NCBI GenBank assembly: GCA_963674835.2
Contig: CAXXKC010000002.1
Span: forward strand, 124,001 to 188,000
Length of the DNA stretch: 64,000 nt
Direction: 5' to 3'
Source: G963674835 sp963674835
Lineage (GTDB): Bacteria; Planctomycetota; Planctomycetia; Pirellulales; Thermoguttaceae
This document shows positions 59,046 to 64,000 of the stretch, in pieces. The notes beneath the pieces were generated by a model. The model worked only from the letters and a program-made list of their open reading frames with translations, did not search any database and was not told the origin of the DNA. The translations under genes and the position numbers were made by a program. Each line of letters begins with the position of its first letter. The stretch's first letter is position 1.

Positions 59046-60290
59046 GTGACCGAACGAATCTATAGCGACACCCTGCCCAATGGGCTGGTGCTCGTGGCGG
59101 AGCCCATGGCATGGCTCGACTCGGCGGCGTTCACGTTGCTGGTGCCGGCTGGATGCGCAAACGACCCCCCCGACAGGAGCGGTCTTACGAGCTTCGTCTG
59201 CGAGATGGTGCTGCGCGGCGCTGGAAATCGGGACAACCGGCAGTTCATTCTCGATCTGGACAACTTGGGCGTCGAGTGGTCGGAGTCGGTATCGGCCGCG
59301 CGAACCAGCTTCAGCGGCGCCACGCTGGCGGACAACCTTGGCCGGGCGCTGGAGATTTTCGCCGACGTGGTTCGGCGTCCGCAATTGCCGGCGGAGCAGC
59401 TGGAGGCGGGGCGGCTGGCGATGCTCCAGGAGCTGTACGCCGTCGAGGACGAGCCGGCCCAGAAGGTCATGATCGAGACGCGGCGGCGGCACTTTCCGGA
59501 TCCGTGGGGTCGTCCGTCGCACGGGGAACAGGAGGCGGTCGAATCGACCACGATCGAGGAGATTCGCCGTCAGTTTGAGGCTTTGTATCGCCCGAATGGA
59601 GCCATCTTGGGCGTCGCCGGCCGTTTTCAATGGGAGTCGCTCAAGGAGACGGTTCAGGCGGTGTTTGGTGACTGGCAGCCGCGCGAGGTGGCCGAGGTGA
59701 CCGACGGCCGCTGTGGCAAGAAAGTGGACCACCTGCATTACGAGACCAAACAAACGCACATCGGCGTGGCTTACGACAGCGCGGCGTATCGAGACCCGGA
59801 CTACTTCCGGGCATGGGGCTCGGTGGGCGTGCTCGGCAGCGGCATGAGTTCGCGGCTGTTTACCGAAGTGCGCGAGCGGCGGGGCCTTTGCTATCATGTG
59901 GATGCCTCGTACCATTCGCTCCTGGATCGGGGCGCCGTGTTCTGCTACGCGGGCACGAGCGCCGAGCGAGCCCAGGAGACGCTGGACGTGACGCTTTCGG
60001 TTCTGACGGAGCTGTCGGAGGGGGTGGAAGCGTCGGAATTGGAGCGGCTGAAGTCGCGCATCAAGTGCGGTCTGATCATGCAGCAGGAGTCGAGCTCGGC
60101 GCGCAGCTCGATGATCGCCGTCGACTGGCACCACCTGGGACGTGTGCGCACGCTCGATGAGGTCGGCCGGTTGGTTGACGAACTGAGCTGCGAGAGCATC
60201 AACGCCTATCTGGCCGAACATCCGCCGCGCGATTTCACCATCGTGACGCTGGGGCCGCGACCTCTGGAGGTGACCGTTGGAGTTTCTTAA
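59046..60290 (+). CDS. M16-family peptidase homologue, inactive-type subunit, 414 aa
   Basis: GTG 59046 with ATAGGAGACTTC upstream is preferred; ATG 59028 would add 6 residues. The fold is M16: LPNGLVLVAEPMAWLDSAAF, then a GVGVLGSGMSSRLFTEVRER-like C-terminal block. The HxxEH zinc motif is replaced (TSFVCEMVL), so it is probably a non-catalytic partner. Its 3' end overlaps the next M16 gene by 14 nt, matching known heterodimeric M16 pairs. Confidence 0.9.
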   Translation: MTERIYSDTLPNGLVLVAEPMAWLDSAAFTLLVPAGCANDPPDRSGLTSFVCEMVLRGAGNRDNRQFILDLDNLGVEWSESVSAARTSFSGATLADNLGRALEIFADVVRRPQLPAEQLEAGRLAMLQELYAVEDEPAQKVMIETRRRHFPDPWGRPSHGEQEAVESTTIEEIRRQFEALYRPNGAILGVAGRFQWESLKETVQAVFGDWQPREVAEVTDGRCGKKVDHLHYETKQTHIGVAYDSAAYRDPDYFRAWGSVGVLGSGMSSRLFTEVRERRGLCYHVDASYHSLLDRGAVFCYAGTSAERAQETLDVTLSVLTELSEGVEASELERLKSRIKCGLIMQQESSSARSSMIAVDWHHLGRVRTLDEVGRLVDELSCESINAYLAEHPPRDFTIVTLGPRPLEVTVGVS

Positions 60291-61515
60291 ACACGTGCTG
60301 AAAAACGGCCTGGAGATCGTCGCCGAGTGCAACGACAACGCGCGTTCCGTGGCCCTGGGTTTTTTCGTGCAGGCCGGCTCGCGGGACGAGAGCGACGACG
60401 TGGCCGGCGTGAGTCACTTTCTGGAACACATGGCCTTCAAGGGGACACCGACCCGATCTGCGCTGGACGTTAACCGAGAGTTCGACGAGTTGGGGGCCCG
60501 CTACAACGCGTCGACGAGCGAGGAGTCGACACTTTACTACGCCGCCGTACTGCCGGAATGCCAGGATCGTGCGTTGAATCTGCTGGCCGATATTCTGCGT
60601 CCCTCGCTGCGTGAGGACGATTTCGAGACCGAGAAGCAGGTTATCATCGAAGAGATCCGCGTGTATGAGGATCAGCCTCCGTTCGGCGCCGACGAGAAAT
60701 GCAAGGCGGCCTATTTCGGCGGGCATCCGCTGGGGCGGAGCGTGCTGGGGACGACGCGCAGCATCAACGACCTGACGGCCGACGCCATGCGCCGTTATTT
60801 CGAGAAGCGTTACAGTCCGTCGAATATCATCCTGGCCGCCGCGGGTCGCATCGACTTCGAGGCGCTGGTTGCGTCGACCGAGCGGGCTTGCGGCGCGTGG
60901 CCGCGATTCGACGCTCCGCGCGGTGTCGAGCCGGTCGAGCCGCAATGTGCATTCCTCCCTATCCACAAGCCGGAGGCGACGCAGCAGTATGTGATGCAGA
61001 TGTCGCCCGGCCCGTTTGGAGACGAGCGGGAACGCTACGCGGCCAAGCTCCTGGCCCGGATTCTCGGCGACGATTCGGGCAGCCGGCTGTACTGGGCGTT
61101 GAGCGATCCGGGACTGGCGGAGCACGTGGTTTTGCGGCATTACGAGTACGAAGGGGCCGGCCTGCTGGTCACCTATATGAGTTGCGAGCCGGACCGGGTG
61201 AGCGAGAATCTCCAGATCGTCGCCGACGTGTACCGACGCGCCGAGCGCGACGGTGTGCTTCCGGAGGAGCTTGCCCAGGCCAAGAGCAAGGTGTGCTCGC
61301 GGATCGTTCTGTCATCGGAGCGTCCGATGAGCCGTCTCTCTTATGTGGGCACCGAATGGTCGCAACGCCGCCGCTATCGGACCGTGCGCGACGTGCTTGA
61401 CGCGGTTGCCGCTGTTACGGTGGACGATGTGCAAGACGTTCTAGGCCGCTACCCTCTTGCGAAGAATGCAACCGTTACCATCGGGCCTCAAGAGACGGTG
61501 GCGGAGCCGGAGTAG
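60277..61515 (+). CDS. M16-family zinc peptidase, active-type subunit, 412 aa
   Basis: TTG start overlaps the preceding gene. Intact HxxEH zinc motif in VSHFLEHMAFKGT and the downstream Glu in VIIEEIRVYEDQPP. SPSNIILAAAGRID and DDSGSRLYWALSDPGLAEHV are typical of the PqqL/mitochondrial-processing-like M16 family. Together with the upstream inactive subunit it probably forms a heterodimer that degrades or processes peptides. Confidence 0.93.
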   Translation: MEFLKHVLKNGLEIVAECNDNARSVALGFFVQAGSRDESDDVAGVSHFLEHMAFKGTPTRSALDVNREFDELGARYNASTSEESTLYYAAVLPECQDRALNLLADILRPSLREDDFETEKQVIIEEIRVYEDQPPFGADEKCKAAYFGGHPLGRSVLGTTRSINDLTADAMRRYFEKRYSPSNIILAAAGRIDFEALVASTERACGAWPRFDAPRGVEPVEPQCAFLPIHKPEATQQYVMQMSPGPFGDERERYAAKLLARILGDDSGSRLYWALSDPGLAEHVVLRHYEYEGAGLLVTYMSCEPDRVSENLQIVADVYRRAERDGVLPEELAQAKSKVCSRIVLSSERPMSRLSYVGTEWSQRRRYRTVRDVLDAVAAVTVDDVQDVLGRYPLAKNATVTIGPQETVAEPE

Positions 61516-61622
61516 GGGGGAATGACGAATCACGAATTCCTAATGACGAATGACTGAAGAGGTTGGAGCGGGTCGCTGAAAGAATCGAGCTTCAGTTGTC
61601 ATTCGTGATTCGTTCTTCGTTA
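61516..61622. repeat. Inverted repeat between convergent genes
   Basis: GAATGACGAATCACGAATTC on the left matches TTGTCATTCGTGATTCGTTC on the right, and ACTGAAG/CTTCAGT forms an inner stem. It overlaps the 3' end of the ATPase gene. Probably a terminator or a short intergenic repeat of a type common in GC-rich bacteria. Confidence 0.65.
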
Positions 61623-64000
61623 TTCTTCTTTGGCGCCCTGCCTGGTAGGCGATAGATGAAGCGTTGCGAGTCTTGCAGGTGTGCTTCGGCGAGTTGGACG
61701 AGGCGGTCGTGGTGCGTGAAGAAGAGCACCTGGGTCCAGCGGCTGACTTCGCCCAGCACTTCGAGCGCGGCCGACGCGCGGCGATCGTCGAAACGGATGA
61801 GGATATCGTCGACGACCAGGGGCACGGGTTCATTCTGCTTCAGGTAGTTTTCCAGGCTCGCTAGTCGCAAGGCGAGGTAGAGCTGGTCGCACGTGCCGTC
61901 GCTCATGCCGGCGAGGCCCACCGGGTCGTTGCCGCCCTCGCGGACGCCCACCAGGACGTTATCGCCGCGTTCGTTGACGTCGGCCCGCAGCTCGGTAAAG
62001 GAGCCCAAGGTGAGCCGCCGGAACAGTTCGCTCGCTCGCCGTAGGAGCGGGTCCTCGTTCTTCTTTCGGTAGCGCTCGACACCTTCTCGCAGGACAGCCG
62101 AGGCGATGCGGAGGCGGGCGTATTGAACCGCCTCGTTCTCGATGCGTGCGAGCAGGTCCTGGACGCCTTCGGCCGCGTCGGTGGTCGCGGCGCTCGTGTC
62201 GAGCATTTCCAGGGTTTTCTGTTCCCGGCCTCGCCGCTCGCGCAGCTCGTCACGTTCGGTCTCCATCGCCGCGATCCGTTCGGCTAGCGCCGCCGTGTCG
62301 GCCGGCAAACAGTCGGCATCGATCGCCTCGGCTTCGGCCAGGAGGGTTTCCAGGGTGCCGCCGCCGCAAAGCTGCATCAACTGCTCCTCGACGGGCTGGA
62401 GGAGGTCGCGCAGGCGAATGGCGGCCTCGGAGGCCTTGATCGCCTCGGGTAGTTGCTCCGGATCGCTGCAGCGGGCTTCCTGGCACATGGAGTCGAGCCG
62501 GGCACGCATCTCGTCGATCGTGTTGTGGGCAGTTTCGCGAACGGATTCCTGGTGCGAGCGTTGCTCGACCAACGACGCGAGGCTTTGGCTGTCGGCGGTT
62601 GCCGCGCGGAGCCGCCGCACGAGTTCTTCGACTTGCGGTTCGGGTTCCAGCGGTGCGAGATCCGGATCGATGCGGCGCGCAATCGCGGCCACGTCGTCGC
62701 GGAACTGGTCGGCGTCGTGCGCGATCTGATCGATTCGAAACGCGCGATCCTTCGCCTCGTCCAACCGAGTGAACAGGTCGTCCAGCCGAGCGACGAACTC
62801 GTTGGCCACGTCGGGCGTGGTCGCCGGTGGAAGGCCGAGCGACTCGATCGCTATTGCCCACTGCTGTTGCCACTCGGCCAGCCGATCGTTCGCTTGCCTG
62901 GCCGACTGCCGGGTATCGTCCAACTGCCGTGACAGGCGCTGCCGGTCGTTCTCCAGCGTCGCTCGCGTTTCGGCGACGGCGGCCGCGTGGTCGAGCAACG
63001 TTTGGGCGCGGCCCAACCGGGGCGCCAGCCAATCGCGCTGGTCGGTCCACGGCTCGCCCAACTCGGCCAGGCGCTGCTGTAGCTCGTCGCGGTGTGCCTT
63101 GATGCGGTTGTGGAGTTGATCGACGGCGTTTTGCGCGTTGCGGATCGCGTCGGCTCGCGCGATGATCGCTCGCTGTTGCTGCAGCCAGGCGCGCATTTCG
63201 CGCGGCCACCGCGGCTCGATGCCCAGCGGCTGCCAGCATTGCACCCAGGATTGCCAAGCGTGCTGCCGCTGCGAGTCGGCCTGTTCCAGGCGCTTTTGCA
63301 AGTCGTCCAGGTGTTGTTCGAGTTTGTTGCGTTCCGATTCCAGGGCGGCCTGTTGCGCCACGCGATGGGCTTCGCGCCGCAGCCGGTCGGCGATCTCGTC
63401 GGCGGCTTGTACGGCCGCGGCATACGCCGTCGCCAGATCGCCCCTATCGCCGATTTCGGCCAGGAACGACTGCAGCCGCGACGGCTCCGGCTGGCCGGTT
63501 TGCCACGACTGCAGCACGAGTTGCCAGCCGAGGTCGCGGCGGCGGCGCGCGGCGGCCAGATCGGCTTCGGTGGGCACCTCGCCCTGGAGTTGCAATTCCT
63601 CCTGTTTTCGCAGGCACTCGGCCAACTGACTCTTGGCGGCCTTCTGATCTCGATCGAGGAGCGCGATCTCGCCGGCGATCTGCGCCAGTTGATCGTCGAA
63701 GTGGTCGACCGTTTCCGCGCTCGGTACGGCGAGCTGGTCCAACTGGTCGAGCGATCCGGTCCAGAGTGGGAGCCGCTGCAGTTCGACGGCGACCTGGTTC
63801 TGCAGCCGCTCCAAGTCGCCGAGGGCGGTGGCAGCCTGGGTGTCCAGATCGCCTTGGCTCTGGGCTCGCCGGACCGCGTCGTGGAGCAATCGTGTGTCGC
63901 GGGCTGGCTCCAGATTGGTTAGTGCGTCGTTCACGCGATCCAGTTCCACTTGCAGTCGCTCGATGTCGGTCTCGGCTTGTTCCAACTGTTTCACCAGCGC
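61592..64000 (-). CDS. SbcC/YhaN-like AAA-type ATPase, N-terminus outside window
   Basis: The frame is open to the window edge. Visible: a very long coiled coil of about 600 residues rich in Gln/Leu/Arg/Ala, then a C-terminal ATPase lobe with GMSDGTCDQLYLALRLASLE (ABC signature-like), VPLVVDDILIRFDDRRASAA (Walker B) and VLFFTHHDRLV (H-loop). The N-terminal Walker A lobe should lie to the right of the window. YhaN/SbcC-like proteins act with a YhaO/SbcD nuclease in DNA repair; the partner is not visible. Confidence 0.88.
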   Translation of the reverse strand, partial: ALVKQLEQAETDIERLQVELDRVNDALTNLEPARDTRLLHDAVRRAQSQGDLDTQAATALGDLERLQNQVAVELQRLPLWTGSLDQLDQLAVPSAETVDHFDDQLAQIAGEIALLDRDQKAAKSQLAECLRKQEELQLQGEVPTEADLAAARRRRDLGWQLVLQSWQTGQPEPSRLQSFLAEIGDRGDLATAYAAAVQAADEIADRLRREAHRVAQQAALESERNKLEQHLDDLQKRLEQADSQRQHAWQSWVQCWQPLGIEPRWPREMRAWLQQQRAIIARADAIRNAQNAVDQLHNRIKAHRDELQQRLAELGEPWTDQRDWLAPRLGRAQTLLDHAAAVAETRATLENDRQRLSRQLDDTRQSARQANDRLAEWQQQWAIAIESLGLPPATTPDVANEFVARLDDLFTRLDEAKDRAFRIDQIAHDADQFRDDVAAIARRIDPDLAPLEPEPQVEELVRRLRAATADSQSLASLVEQRSHQESVRETAHNTIDEMRARLDSMCQEARCSDPEQLPEAIKASEAAIRLRDLLQPVEEQLMQLCGGGTLETLLAEAEAIDADCLPADTAALAERIAAMETERDELRERRGREQKTLEMLDTSAATTDAAEGVQDLLARIENEAVQYARLRIASAVLREGVERYRKKNEDPLLRRASELFRRLTLGSFTELRADVNERGDNVLVGVREGGNDPVGLAGMSDGTCDQLYLALRLASLENYLKQNEPVPLVVDDILIRFDDRRASAALEVLGEVSRWTQVLFFTHHDRLVQLAEAHLQDSQRFIYRLPGRAPKKNNEERITNDN

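Noticed and set aside
61592..63922. Long plus-strand frames opposite the SbcC/YhaN-like gene
   Set aside because: Mirror frames of the coiled coil; no start context and no homology pattern.
1..64000. CRISPR array
   Set aside because: No regularly spaced repeats with unique spacers of 25-45 bp were seen; the repeats at 31616-31727 are only two copies with 41-bp period.

Overview
The window looks like a planctomycete chromosome. The right-hand third carries genes typical of that group: a Pkn-type Ser/Thr kinase with a long Pro/Ala/Thr-rich linker, a Tat-exported sugar phosphate isomerase/epimerase-like protein, a DUF1080 protein, and tandem M16 peptidases. It is GC-rich. The taxonomic call is an inference from gene content and style, not from a marker-gene comparison.

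Layout. Positions 1 to about 40,549 form an accessory island with visibly lower GC and many small unknown genes. It stops at the 3' end of a minus-strand tRNA-Val gene (40549-40622), a classic integration border. From 40,622 to 64,000 the sequence is ordinary core genome: kinase, rnpB, YhcC-like radical SAM protein, FHA protein, rsgA-hflX, SDR, RluA-type pseudouridine synthase, acnA, endonuclease IV, GNAT, two M16 peptidases, and an SbcC/YhaN-like ATPase cut by the window edge.

Island, left to right. (a) 1-4881 is the end of a BREX/PGL-like defence operon: 5'-truncated pglZ, a BrxA-like gene and a PIN-domain gene. The PIN gene is split by a single-transposase IS66-family element (3185-4664) with an exact 8-bp target duplication. 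Removing the element restores a 324-codon reading frame. (b) 4946-13242 is a plus-strand run of mostly unknown small genes: a pRiA4b ORF-3-like protein, a truncated macro-domain gene, a HEAT/SEC-C protein and a duplicated 100-residue family. (c) 13262-25101 holds recD2, a methyltransferase, an SUI1/YciH-like factor, cold-shock protein, HU-like protein, two CsrA-family genes, and a redox/metal cassette (PNPOx-like, TspO, VIT1, rubrerythrin). A very strong promoter/operator drives the second csrA operon leftward. (d) 25397-30021 holds minus-strand exported or lipoprotein genes (EEP-fold nuclease/phosphatase, HEAT protein, two secreted barrel-type proteins). (e) 30246-40256 is a replication-like module: primase-helicase, a small DNA-binding protein, a D12-class adenine methyltransferase and two unknown genes, interspersed with long perfect hairpins.

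Most unusual signals: two pairs of the palindrome GGTCATGACC, each with exactly 20-bp periodicity, upstream of the two unknown minus-strand genes of the replication module; a gene with a good ribosome binding site but an in-frame UGA at codon 16; nested direct/inverted repeats next to the primase-helicase gene; and a perfect TTGACA-16-TATAAT promoter covered by an operator-like inverted repeat in front of an island-borne csrA. No integrase, conjugation gene or CRISPR array is visible, so the far end of the island, with any integrase, must lie left of the window.
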